A stretch of DNA of 35,939 bases from an uncultured Chloroflexota bacterium (GTDB lineage Bacteria; Chloroflexota; Chloroflexia; Chloroflexales; Chloroflexaceae), in NCBI GenBank assembly GCA_937120965.1, contig CAKZKA010000217.1:1-35939 (forward strand), in the 5' to 3' direction. A program made the position numbers and the translations under genes. Below the pieces are notes generated by a model. It saw only the letters and a program-made list of their open reading frames with translations. It was not told the origin of the DNA and did no database searches. This document shows positions 18,431 through 25,420 of this stretch, piece by piece. The number at the start of each line of letters is the position of its first letter. The first letter of the stretch is position 1.

Positions 18431-18459
18431 GGAGAAACCGGGTTTCCCCATATTTTTTT
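18431..18459 (+). terminator. Repeat palindrome plus T-run, likely phaC terminator
   Basis: GGAGAAACCGGGTTTCCCC (18431-18449) is followed by ATA and seven T. This is a standard intrinsic-terminator shape made from the interspersed palindrome. It lies between phaC and a convergent gene. Confidence 0.72.
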
Positions 18460-18476
18460 GATCTTGAAAGATCACG

Positions 18477-18803
18477 CTAACCCGTCAGAGCCAGCTCATC
18501 CGCCTGGGCAATTTCAATCGGGATCATCGCCACCCGCGGCGCGGCGCCGTCGCGCACGCGCGTTGCGCCGTTGTATTCGCTGCACCAGTACCGCCCGTCC
18601 ACCAGGTAGGCGTAGTAGCAGGTACTGCCTGCCGGCACGGTCACCGTTGCTTCCCAGTACTGTTCACCCCGCCGCATCGGGGTGGCCGTCGTGCTCCAGT
18701 TGTTAAAATCGCCCACGAGATGAATGCTGTCGGCCCAGATCTGTGCTGGCAGGCGAAACACAACCATCACCTGCTCGTTGTTGAGTGGGAGTTGCACGAT
18801 CAT
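18477..18803 (-). CDS. Small CBM48/isoamylase-N-terminal-like protein
   Basis: This 108-residue protein is a single early-set beta-sandwich of the glycogen-binding CBM48 type. The marks are VVFRLPAQIWADSIHLVGDFNNW, quoted as VVFRLPAQIW and VGDFNNWSTTATPM, and the AGSTCYYAYLVDGRYWCSEYN strand pair. Such domains bind glucan or act as adaptors in glycogen-linked proteins; this one has no attached enzyme. I chose the ATG at 18803, which starts MIVQLPLNN with an AGGGGG site upstream. A longer start at 18863 would add an Arg-rich tail and cannot be fully excluded. It converges on phaC and is near the GH13 gene, suggesting a carbohydrate-storage role. Its exact function is unknown. Confidence 0.78.
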   Translation of the reverse strand: MIVQLPLNNEQVMVVFRLPAQIWADSIHLVGDFNNWSTTATPMRRGEQYWEATVTVPAGSTCYYAYLVDGRYWCSEYNGATRVRDGAAPRVAMIPIEIAQADELALTG

Positions 18804-19243
18804 CGGGGTACCCCCTCTGGAAGTTCGTCTGGCGGGCAAACGCCGCCGGTAGCGTCTGATCATGGCGGAGGATACCAGTGGCTCTTCGCCGTTGAAGACG
18901 CCTCGTTTCCCTGATGGCCGTCGCTCACTCCCGGAGCTGACCATCGGCGCGCTCCTCCTGCCTGTCTATTCTGAGGGTACCATTCTTCACGCGCTGCGTC
19001 ACTCCGTATCACTACGAGACGCGCGTCACAAGCGGCGCGTAAACAGGGCTTTAATATCGGTTCAACCCCGTAGTTCTACGGATCGGGTGTGCAGTTCTGA
19101 CGCATTCTAGTGGCAAATGGCGGGCAACTGGCCCGGAGCGGGGCCCGGGGCGCCCCGGGTTCCCCATTCCACAACCGCCGGTGGGGGCGCCTGGCGCCCA
19201 ATGGGCGGGGGCATGGGGAAATCCGCTTTCCCCAATGTCCCTA
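18804..19243. other. Intergenic region upstream of the CBM48-like gene
   Basis: I see no gene. The part at 18940-19110 is less GC-rich and non-repetitive, with a short CCGTAG/CTACGG hairpin near 19068. From 19130 a degenerate repeat appears, including a GGGGCCCGGGGCGCCCCGGG run and a decayed palindrome GGGGAAATCCGCTTTCCCC at 19215-19233. No confident promoter for the minus-strand gene was found. Confidence 0.5.
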
Positions 19244-20365
19244 TCAACCCCGTGGGGTGCGATACGGCCCCAGGTACCGCTGCACGAGCGCCAGGTCGAA
19301 CTCCTGCTGGAGCCAGGTGCGAGCGCCTTCGGCGGTGGCGGCGAGAGCATGGCCAAGCTGCCGGCAGATCGCGTCGGCGAGGAACTGCGGCAGCGGCTCC
19401 TGAATGCTGCCGACGCGCAGGGCGCTACGGAAGGTCGCCAGCACAGCGCCCAGCGGCTCACGGGCGATCAGGGCCGCCGGCAACTCCAGGCGGTAGGCCG
19501 GCCCCAGGCCATCGGGGCGGTAGTAGAGCACGTAGAGTTGCCCGTACCCACGCTCGATGGCCGCGCGCCGGTCGCGAAAATCGGCGATAGCCGGGCTACG
19601 ATAACCGGTCAGGAGGTGCGGCCGGTCTTTGCGGATCAGCGGGGTCGGCAGCGCGTACTCGCCGGGGTTGAGGACGCTGGTCCAGAGGGTGCGGTCGGTT
19701 ATCGTGCCGCTCAGGTGCGGCGCCAGTTCCAGCACATCGTCGGCGGCGGTGGCCGCCTTGGGATGCGCCACCACGCGCCGACACTCCAGCACCAGCCGCC
19801 AGTCTTCGTCCTGGAAGAAGGCTTCGATTAGCGGGCGGAACGTCTCCCACCACGCTGGCGGCCTTCCACCGCGGTGGTCCTGCGCGTAACGTACCAGCAG
19901 CCGGTTGATCTCCAGCAACAGCGCGTAGAACGAGCCATCGAGCACGAAGAGGCCGCTGCTGGTGCTGCGGATGCGCCGGGCGAGCAACCGCACCTCCAGC
20001 ACCGCGCGCAGGCCACCGAGCATGGTGTCCAGCTCCTCGACCGGCGGCAGGAGACTGACACGCACATCCTGGTCGGTGAGCGTGGCATCTTCCACCGCGG
20101 CAGCGGCGATCGCCGCAAAGGTCGCCCCGGCGGCGGGCACGGTGGCATGGGCGCCATCAACGGCGCAGAGGCGCCGCGCTGGCCCATCAGGCGCGGCCTT
20201 GATCCGCCGGTCGAGAACGGCACGCAGACGCTCGCGCTCGCCCTCCAGGGCGCGCAGGGTCTCGCGGCAGGCCTCGGCGCAGGCGCCGATCGCCTGCAAC
20301 ACCGCTGCGGGCAGCGCTGCGGTGCCGATGCGGTGCAGGTCGGGTTGCTGCCCGGCATCGTCCAT
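19244..20365 (-). CDS. nurA: NurA-family nuclease
   Basis: This 373-residue protein fits the NurA domain, a manganese-dependent 5'-3' nuclease that works with the HerA helicase in DNA end resection. The two landmark acidic motifs are present: D70 in CAVDGAHA and D143 in FVLDGSFY. Near the C-terminus are the LLTGYRSPAIADFRDRR and GPAYRLELPA segments typical of NurA. No herA gene lies in this window. GGAGAAAGGA precedes the ATG. The gene is downstream of the translin-like gene on the same strand, with about 310 bp of repeats between them, so they may be separate units. Function is assigned from family knowledge; partner and substrate are unverified. Confidence 0.82.
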   Translation of the reverse strand: MDDAGQQPDLHRIGTAALPAAVLQAIGACAEACRETLRALEGERERLRAVLDRRIKAAPDGPARRLCAVDGAHATVPAAGATFAAIAAAAVEDATLTDQDVRVSLLPPVEELDTMLGGLRAVLEVRLLARRIRSTSSGLFVLDGSFYALLLEINRLLVRYAQDHRGGRPPAWWETFRPLIEAFFQDEDWRLVLECRRVVAHPKAATAADDVLELAPHLSGTITDRTLWTSVLNPGEYALPTPLIRKDRPHLLTGYRSPAIADFRDRRAAIERGYGQLYVLYYRPDGLGPAYRLELPAALIAREPLGAVLATFRSALRVGSIQEPLPQFLADAICRQLGHALAATAEGARTWLQQEFDLALVQRYLGPYRTPRG

Positions 20366-20394
20366 AGCGATGGTCCTTTCTCCGTAGCGTAAAA

Positions 20395-20674
20395 ATAAGG
20401 AACCCGGGGTTCCCTCCGCTCCTGTTCAGGGGGATGCCAGGCGCCCCCGCCACCGGTTGGGGGAGGGGGAAACCGGGGTTCCCCGCCGCCCCGGCCTGCC
20501 GGGCCGCCAGGCGCCCCCGCCACCGGTTGGGGGAGGGGGAAACCGGGTTTCCCCGCGCCCCGGCCTGCCGGGCCGCCAGGCGCCCCGCCACCGGTTGGGA
20601 GAGGGGGAAACCGGGTTTCCCCGCCGCCCCGGCCTGTGGGGAGGGTTTGGGAGGGCGCAGCCCTCTCAGGAGGA
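20395..20674. repeat. Tandem array of about 70-bp repeat units between nurA and the translin-like gene
   Basis: Three units sharing CACCGGTTGGG start at 20451, 20521 and 20590, each followed by a GGGGGAAACCGGGTTTCCCC-type palindrome and a CCCCGGCCTGCCGGGCCGCC stem. A partial AGGAACCCGGGGTTCCCT lies at 20397. A GGGAGGGCGCAGCCCTC palindrome closes the array next to the stop of the translin-like gene. Confidence 0.88.
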
Positions 20675-21313
20675 TCACGCCCCCTCCTGGCCCAGTTGGC
20701 GCTCCAGGTCACGCATCGCGGCCACCAGTTGGTCCTGCCGAATAGCGGCGCTGATGTCGCCGCGGGTGCGCTCGAGCACGGCGCGCAGGGCGTCGGTGGT
20801 GCGCCGCAGGCCGCCAGTGATCGCATCGGGGTAGTCAACCGTCACCAGGGCAACGTAGACATCGTCCATCAACTGGAGCAACGTTTCGCCTCGCGCCGTC
20901 TCTCCGCGCCGCAAGCCATCGAGAATGGCCCGGCGCAACTCACTGGCCGCCTCAGCCAGGCCGTTGAGGTAGGGCGCGGGATCAACCCCGAGCGCCGCCG
21001 CGCCTGGTGGTTCGCGCCCGGACAGGAAGGCCAGAACCAGGTGGGCCTCGGCATACTCCTTCAGCGCGTCCTGTGTGTAGCCCGCCGCGCGGATTTCCAG
21101 ACTGTTGGCTGTCGCGGCGTTGATCTGCGCCACCACCGCCCCGGCTGCGCCGAGCAGGCGCTCAGCTTCGGCAAAATCGCCGCGATGGGTCGCGCGGATG
21201 CTGTTGGCGCACAGGCGGATCAGGCTCCGCGAGGCTCCGATGACCTGCTCGCGGGCCGCATGGCTGGCGTCGATCTGGGCGACGCACTCCGCCACCAACT
21301 GGTCAATGCTCAT
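20675..21313 (-). CDS. Translin-family protein (possible nuclease)
   Basis: This 212-residue all-helical protein matches the translin/TRAX family, sometimes mislabelled as a haloacid dehalogenase. The family core appears in order: RSLIRLCANSIRATHRGD, then QDALKEYAEA (E86 and E89), YLNGLAEAASELRRAILD, and MDDVYVALVTVDYPD followed by GGLRRTTDALRAVLERTRGD. In eukaryotic C3PO the TRAX subunit uses two glutamates in the EYVEA region plus an aspartate to cut RNA; E86/E89 and perhaps D174 are in comparable positions. Translin proteins form octameric shells. The gene has a good GAAGGAG site and its own promoter. It is followed by nurA. An RNA- or DNA-processing role is inferred. Confidence 0.8.
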   Translation of the reverse strand: MSIDQLVAECVAQIDASHAAREQVIGASRSLIRLCANSIRATHRGDFAEAERLLGAAGAVVAQINAATANSLEIRAAGYTQDALKEYAEAHLVLAFLSGREPPGAAALGVDPAPYLNGLAEAASELRRAILDGLRRGETARGETLLQLMDDVYVALVTVDYPDAITGGLRRTTDALRAVLERTRGDISAAIRQDQLVAAMRDLERQLGQEGA

Positions 21314-21336
21314 ATGTTCTCCTTCAGTACGGGGGT

Positions 21337-21366
21337 ATTATAGTCGCTTACTCGCGGGGCACACAA
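21337..21366 (-). promoter_or_regulatory. Promoter of the translin-like gene
   Basis: On the minus strand TTGTGT (21366-21361), an 18-bp spacer and a perfect TATAAT (21342-21337) precede the ATG by 24 bp, with AAGGAG between. The CTGAGGTGAACATA repeat border begins just upstream of the -35. Confidence 0.68.
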
Positions 21367-21369
21367 CCC

Positions 21370-21775
21370 TGAGGTGAACATACGGGGAAACCGGGTTTCC
21401 CCACCTGCGGTGAGCCTGTCGAACCGAACCCCTGCCTGTGGGGCGCCAGCCGCTCCCAACAGCGGTTGGGGATTGGGGAAACCGGGTTTCCCGACGCCAC
21501 TGCCTGTGGGGGGTTGGGCGTAGAGACGCGGCGGCGCCGCGTCTCTACGCCCTCCCAGGAAACAACCCGCCAGCGGGGAGGGTTTGGGAGGGCGCAGCCC
21601 TCCCAGGAAAAACTCATGTTCATCGTGTCGTTGTGCGGCGCAGCCGCATGGGTGACTGAGGTGAACGTGGGGGAAACCCGGTTTCCCCTTCCTGCGGGAA
21701 GGGTTGGTGAGGGCTGCGCCCTCCCTGGAGAAACTCTGTTCATTCCTGTGGTGCCCAGCGCAGCCGCATGAGCAT
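21370..21775. repeat. Repeat cluster upstream of the PIG-L gene
   Basis: CTGAGGTGAACATA leads into GGGGAAACCGGGTTTCCCC (about 21384-21402). Then come a GTGAGCCTGTCGAA remnant, GGGGCGCCAGCCGCTCC, another 19-bp palindrome copy near 21475, the 37-bp palindrome at 21516-21552, GGGAGGGCGCAGCCCTCCC near 21588, a GTGCGGCGCAGCCGCATG module, a second border, GGGGAAACCCGGTTTCCCC near 21671, and a final GAGGGCTGCGCCCTC stem with module. Confidence 0.87.
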
Positions 21776-21796
21776 CTGACATGCGATAGCACCCCC

Positions 21797-21826
21797 TAGA
21801 CAGACCCCCATACCATCGTGTAGACT
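21797..21826 (+). promoter_or_regulatory. Promoter for a probably leaderless PIG-L transcript
   Basis: TAGACA (21797-21802), an 18-bp spacer and TAGACT (21821-21826) are followed by only six bases before the ATG at 21833. Transcription would start at or next to the start codon. There is no Shine-Dalgarno. Confidence 0.55.
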
Positions 21827-21832
21827 AAAGCC

Positions 21833-22543
21833 ATGATGCACCAGAAACACAAACTCACCATACTGGCGGTCGTCGCCCATCCCGACGACACTGAGTTCGG
21901 CATCGCCGGTTCCGTCGCCCGTTGGACCGCCGAGGGCCACACCGTGATCTACTGCATCGTTACCGATGGCGCCGCTGGCTCCAACGAGCCGTCCGTTGAC
22001 CCGCAGACCCTGGTCGAGACCCGTCGCGCCGAGCAGGTCGCCGCCGCTGCCGCGGTTGGCGTCCACGATGTGCGCTTTCTTGGCTACCCCGATGGCTCGC
22101 TCCAGCCTACGCTCGAGCTGCGCCGCGCCATTACCCGCCTCATCCGCGAGGTACGGCCCGACCGGGTGGTGTGCCAGGACCCGACGACCTACTTCTTAGG
22201 TCACAATTACATCAACCATCCCGACCACCGCGCCGTTGGCGAGGCCACCATCTACGCCGTCTTCCCCAGCGCCGAGACGCGCCACATCTTCCCGGAACTG
22301 CTCGCCGAGGGCCTCGAACCGCACAAGGTTTCGGAAGTTTACCTGGATCTGACCCTGCATCCCGATACCTATGTTGACATCAGCGACACGATTGACCGCA
22401 AGCTTACGGCGATCGGGTGCCACCGCTCCCAGGTTGGCCCCGAGGCGCTGACCATGGTGCGCGAGTGGGCCGCTGAAGCCGGCGCCAGGGGGGGGTATGC
22501 CTACGCCGAAGCCTTCCGCGTGTTGCGCCTGGTCGAGGGCTAG
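21833..22543 (+). CDS. PIG-L (LmbE-like) zinc deacetylase
   Basis: This 236-residue protein is a zinc-dependent N-acetylglucosaminyl-type deacetylase. Metal and catalytic residues are visible: H16-P-D18-D19 in AHPDDTEF and H129-P-D-H132 in NHPDHRAVG. The Rossmann-like domain pattern (LTILAVVAHPDDTEFGIAG, given as LTILAVVAH then PDDTEFGIAG) is typical. Relatives deacetylate GlcNAc-containing precursors of thiols or glycolipids, or act on antibiotics; the substrate here is unknown. Two ATG codons are adjacent (21833 and 21836), and the preceding promoter suggests a leaderless message. The protein lacks a signal peptide. It stands alone between two repeat clusters. Confidence 0.92.
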   Translation: MMHQKHKLTILAVVAHPDDTEFGIAGSVARWTAEGHTVIYCIVTDGAAGSNEPSVDPQTLVETRRAEQVAAAAAVGVHDVRFLGYPDGSLQPTLELRRAITRLIREVRPDRVVCQDPTTYFLGHNYINHPDHRAVGEATIYAVFPSAETRHIFPELLAEGLEPHKVSEVYLDLTLHPDTYVDISDTIDRKLTAIGCHRSQVGPEALTMVREWAAEAGARGGYAYAEAFRVLRLVEG

Positions 22544-22633
22544 TGCACTTCCAGGCAACCTGTTCGGGCATTAGCACAGCATCGGCCGCGTCCAGATGCG
22601 CCGCACCCGATCTGCAATCAATACTCTGCAATC

Positions 22634-22806
22634 TGATGTGAAAATACGGGGAAAAACCGGGTTTCCCCATCCCCCTCCCTGAGGGGAGGGTTTGGGAGGG
22701 CTGCGCCCTCCCAGGAAACAACCCGCCAGCGGGGAGGGTTTGGGAGGGCTGCGCCCTCCCAAGAATAATTATTTTCATTCCGGCATTGTGCGGCGCAGCC
22801 GCATGG
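22634..22806 (-). repeat. Composite repeat in inverted orientation
   Basis: The element begins with CTGATGTGAAAATAC and a 19-bp palindrome with two extra A, then a CTCCCTGAGGGGAG stem, two GGGAGGGCTGCGCCCTCCC palindromes (near 22694 and 22743), AAGAATAATTATTTTCATTC and a GTGCGGCGCAGCCGCATG end. Read on the minus strand it has the same order as the plus-strand copies at 4.5 kb and 12.9 kb. Confidence 0.85.
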
Positions 22807-22858
22807 ATGGTTGCACCAGCGCCGGGGCCAGACCCGCCCGGAGCAAAACCGGCACGCT

Positions 22859-23539
22859 ATGACCACGCAGCGCATTCTGATCATCGAAGATGAACCAGAA
22901 ATCGCCAACTACCTGCGCCGCGGCCTGGTGCTCGAGGGCTTTCACGTTACCGTGGCCGCCGATGGCCCCGCAGGGCTGGCCGCTGCGCGTGAGATGCCTC
23001 ACGACCTGGTCATCCTCGACCTGATGCTCCCTGGTATTGACGGCCTGGAGGTGGCCCGGCGCTTGCGGGCCGCCTCCGATGTGCCGATCATTATCCTCAC
23101 CGCCCGCGACGCCGTCGCCGACCGGGTGCGCGGCCTGGAGAACGGCGCCGACGACTACCTGGTGAAACCCTTCGCCTTCGAGGAACTGCTGGCGCGCATC
23201 CGTGTGCAGTTGCGCCGCCGGCAGGCCAGCTCCGGGAGTGAGGTGCTCCACTTTGGCAACCTGACCCTCGATACCGCCGCCCGCGAGTTGCGCGTCGGCG
23301 AGCGGCGGGTGGAACTGACGGCCAAAGAGTACGATCTGCTGGAACTGTTTATGCGCCACCCCAACCAGGTGCTCACCCGGGAGGTGATCTACGATCGGGT
23401 CTGGGGGTATGACTTCGGGGGCGAAAGCAACATCATCGAGGTCTACGTCCGCTATCTGCGCCAGAAACTCGAGGCCCACGGCGAACCTCGCGTGATCCAC
23501 ACTGTGCGCGGCGCCGGTTACATCCTCCGTGAAGAGTAA
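22859..23539 (+). CDS. OmpR/PhoB-family response regulator
   Basis: This 226-residue protein is a two-component response regulator. The receiver domain (about 5-115) has the acidic pair E10-D11 in IIEDEPEI, phosphoacceptor D54 in VILDLMLPG, and K103 in [10 protein letters not shown]. The C-terminal winged helix (about 130-225) has [14 protein letters not shown] and RYLRQKLE. Phosphorylation by a histidine kinase would trigger dimer binding to direct repeats at target promoters. No kinase gene is adjacent; the next gene is a membrane protein with a degraded cyclase-like domain. I chose the ATG at 22859, which gives the standard [12 protein letters not shown] opening. An in-frame TTG 48 bp upstream adds an atypical tail lying at a repeat end. 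There is no clear ribosome site. Confidence 0.93.
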   Translation: MTTQRILIIEDEPEIANYLRRGLVLEGFHVTVAADGPAGLAAAREMPHDLVILDLMLPGIDGLEVARRLRAASDVPIIILTARDAVADRVRGLENGADDYLVKPFAFEELLARIRVQLRRRQASSGSEVLHFGNLTLDTAARELRVGERRVELTAKEYDLLELFMRHPNQVLTREVIYDRVWGYDFGGESNIIEVYVRYLRQKLEAHGEPRVIHTVRGAGYILREE

Positions 23540-23576
23540 TGCCCGGTCGTGGCGCATAATTGTAATCTACGATCCT

Positions 23577-23605
23577 TTGTCGTTGCTCCGGCGCGGTGTT
23601 ATGCT
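23577..23605 (+). promoter_or_regulatory. Promoter of the membrane cyclase-like gene
   Basis: TTGTCG, a 17-bp spacer ending in TGT, and TATGCT (23600-23605) form an extended -10 promoter about 50 bp before the ATG. The gene can therefore be expressed apart from the response regulator. Confidence 0.5.
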
Positions 23606-23654
23606 CTAACGCCCGTGTGGGTGTTTCAGCAACCCGCATCGCACCGGGGTCCGT

Positions 23655-24521
23655 ATGCGTTTGCTCACCGTTATCCGGCCGGGACGCCGTCTGCGCCCGA
23701 TGCTGGCCCTCAGCGCCCTGCTCGCGGCAGCGGCGGCTGTTCTGCTCGCCCCTCGGGTTGTGCTGCCTCTGATCCTGGTAACCGCCCTGTTGATCATTTG
23801 GGATCGGCTGGCGCTTGAACGCGACCTGCGGCGTCTGGCTGCCAGTGTGACCGACACCGAGTCGGGGGGCAAGCTGGAGGTCACCGACGACGCCTGGGGC
23901 GAGTTGTGCCACACCATCAACCGGCTGCGCCAGCAGCGGCGCGCCGAACAGCGGCTCCAGCGCCTGCTCCCCGAGCTTCCTCCAATTGAGGACCTGCTGG
24001 AGGCCGAGCTGCCGCCCGAAGGGGTACCCTGCGACGTTGCGGCGCTGGCCATCGCGCCGCCCGAAGGTGCGGCCCAGGCGGCGCGCCTGCGCGAAGCGGC
24101 CACAATCGCGGCTGCCAGCGTCCGCCAGTACCATGCCCTGCTCACCCGCTCCGGACAAAATCTGGTGTTAATCTTCGGCGTCACAGGCCGGCAAAGCCCC
24201 GCGTTGATCCTGCGGAACGCGCGCCAGGCTGCGCGGGCCATTCACACCCACTGGAACCTCGACGCCACCCGACGCCCCCGCCTCGTTCTGGCCAGCGGCC
24301 AGGCCCGCCTGGCAACTCTCCCCGGTCTCGGGCTGAGTGTGATCGGGCCGCCGGTTGATCAGGCCCTGGCCCTGCTCGACCTGGCCGACGAAGAACTGCT
24401 GCTCTGTAACGAAGAAGCCTACCTGAACCTGCGCCGCCTTGGCCTGGTTCCGGCCCAGCTCGCCGGCCAGCGCCCCCTTGCCAGCGCTGGCTACCCCGGC
24501 GCCTACGGGATTCCTCTCTGA
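23655..24521 (+). CDS. Membrane protein with degenerate class III cyclase-like domain
   Basis: This 288-residue protein has two predicted membrane helices (about 16-32 and 35-49), a HAMP-like linker and helix (about 50-110), and a C-terminal domain (about 124-275) whose pattern follows class III nucleotide cyclases: QNLVLIFG, RLVLASGQARL, LSVIGPPVDQALALLDLA and ELLLCNEEAYLNL. The metal-binding aspartates are missing: the first strand reads CDVAALAIAPP rather than FADI, and the usual GD is SGQ (Q168). It should therefore be catalytically dead and may act as a regulatory or sensing partner. It follows an orphan response regulator by 115 bp. The stop codon TGA is the start of a repeat border. 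The family assignment rests on pattern only. Confidence 0.68.
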   Translation: MRLLTVIRPGRRLRPMLALSALLAAAAAVLLAPRVVLPLILVTALLIIWDRLALERDLRRLAASVTDTESGGKLEVTDDAWGELCHTINRLRQQRRAEQRLQRLLPELPPIEDLLEAELPPEGVPCDVAALAIAPPEGAAQAARLREAATIAAASVRQYHALLTRSGQNLVLIFGVTGRQSPALILRNARQAARAIHTHWNLDATRRPRLVLASGQARLATLPGLGLSVIGPPVDQALALLDLADEELLLCNEEAYLNLRRLGLVPAQLAGQRPLASAGYPGAYGIPL

Positions 24522-25190
24522 GGTGAACATACGGGGAAACCGGGACTCCCCAGGCCCCTGCCTGGAGGGGCGCCAGCCGCTCCCACCAGCGGTTGGGACA
24601 TCGGGAAACCGGGTTTCCCCATGCCCCTCCCTGCGGAGAAGCGCCCGGTTCCCTCCCCCGGCGGGTTCAGGGGCGGACAGAACGTATGAGCGCCGACGGG
24701 CGGTATGGCATTGGGATGCGCTGCCTGGTCCCCGCCCCCTCCCCCTTCGACAGGCTCAGGCTTCGCCCTGAGGCTCAGCCCGAAGGGGCGGGCCTCTCCA
24801 GCTACGCTGGAGAGCCTGCGCTGAGCCTGTCGAAGCGGGGAGACCAGAGCCATGCGCGGGGGCGTTCCAATGATGTTCTGTCCGCCCTTAAACCCCGGCG
24901 GGGGAGGGCCAGGGAGGGGGCGGCCCTCCCAGAGATGCCCCATGGTCATCGCGGCGGTGTGCGCCCCGCGTATGGGGCCTGATGTGAAAATACGGGGAAC
25001 CCGGGGGTCCCCTTCCCCCTGCCCATTGGGGCGCCAGCCGCCCCCACCAGCGGTTGGGACATGGGGAAACCGGGTTTCCCCATGCCCCTCCCTGAGGGGA
25101 GGAGCCCGATTCCCTCCCCCAGCGGGGGAGGGCCAGGGAGGGGGCGGCCCTCCCAGAGATGCCCCATGGTCATCGCGGCGTTGCGCGCCC
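24517..25190. repeat. Large repeat cluster, mostly inverted composite elements
   Basis: The CTGAGGTGAACATA border at the end of the previous gene leads into a drifted 19-bp palindrome (about 24532) and another at about 24602. A different inverted repeat lies at 24752-24836. Inverted composite elements follow near 24890-25000 and 25000-25190, with GGGGAAACCGGGTTTCCCC at about 25064-25082 and a GGGAGGGCCGCCCCCTCCC stem on the minus strand. I see no gene from 24522 to 25320. Confidence 0.85.
24752..24836. repeat. Inverted repeat with CTTCGACAGGCTCAG arms
   Basis: CTTCGACAGGCTCAG near 24746 is matched by CTGAGCCTGTCGAAG near 24821, with an inner CTCTCCAGC/GCTGGAGAG hairpin. Fragments of the same repeat occur near 9381 and 21411, so it is a second, distinct dispersed repeat family. 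Confidence 0.75.
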
Positions 25191-25324
25191 TGCTCGTCCT
25201 GGCAGGGTGCGACTCTCCCCGAGTTTCCCCGCCGCTCGCCGCCGCAGAGCGCGTGGATTGCGCGCCAGCAGCGTAAGCGACTGCGCGTTTAGCGCGTCAG
25301 CATGCCCTGCGCAATTGAACACCC

Positions 25325-25353
25325 TTGCGTTTTGATCTTGCGCGGCGTATAAT
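25325..25353 (+). promoter_or_regulatory. Promoter of the S1-domain gene
   Basis: TTGCGT (25325-25330), a 17-bp spacer and a perfect TATAAT (25348-25353) place the transcript start near 25360. This rules out the upstream in-frame starts at 25325 and 25352 and supports the ATG at 25421. Confidence 0.7.
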
Positions 25354-25420
25354 GTCAACGGTTGATCAATACATCTCCCGGCTGCGTCTTCGGGCCCCTC
25401 GCGTTGAGCAAGGACGGCGC

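Noticed and set aside
20434-20745. Reading frames rich in GKPGFP, RVSPSP or WEGCALPNPP peptides (also at 1.2-1.8, 4.4, 11.1, 12.8, 21.4, 24.6, 25.0 and 31.3 kb)
   Set aside because: They are translations of the palindromic DNA repeats, occur in all frames and have no domains or ribosome sites.
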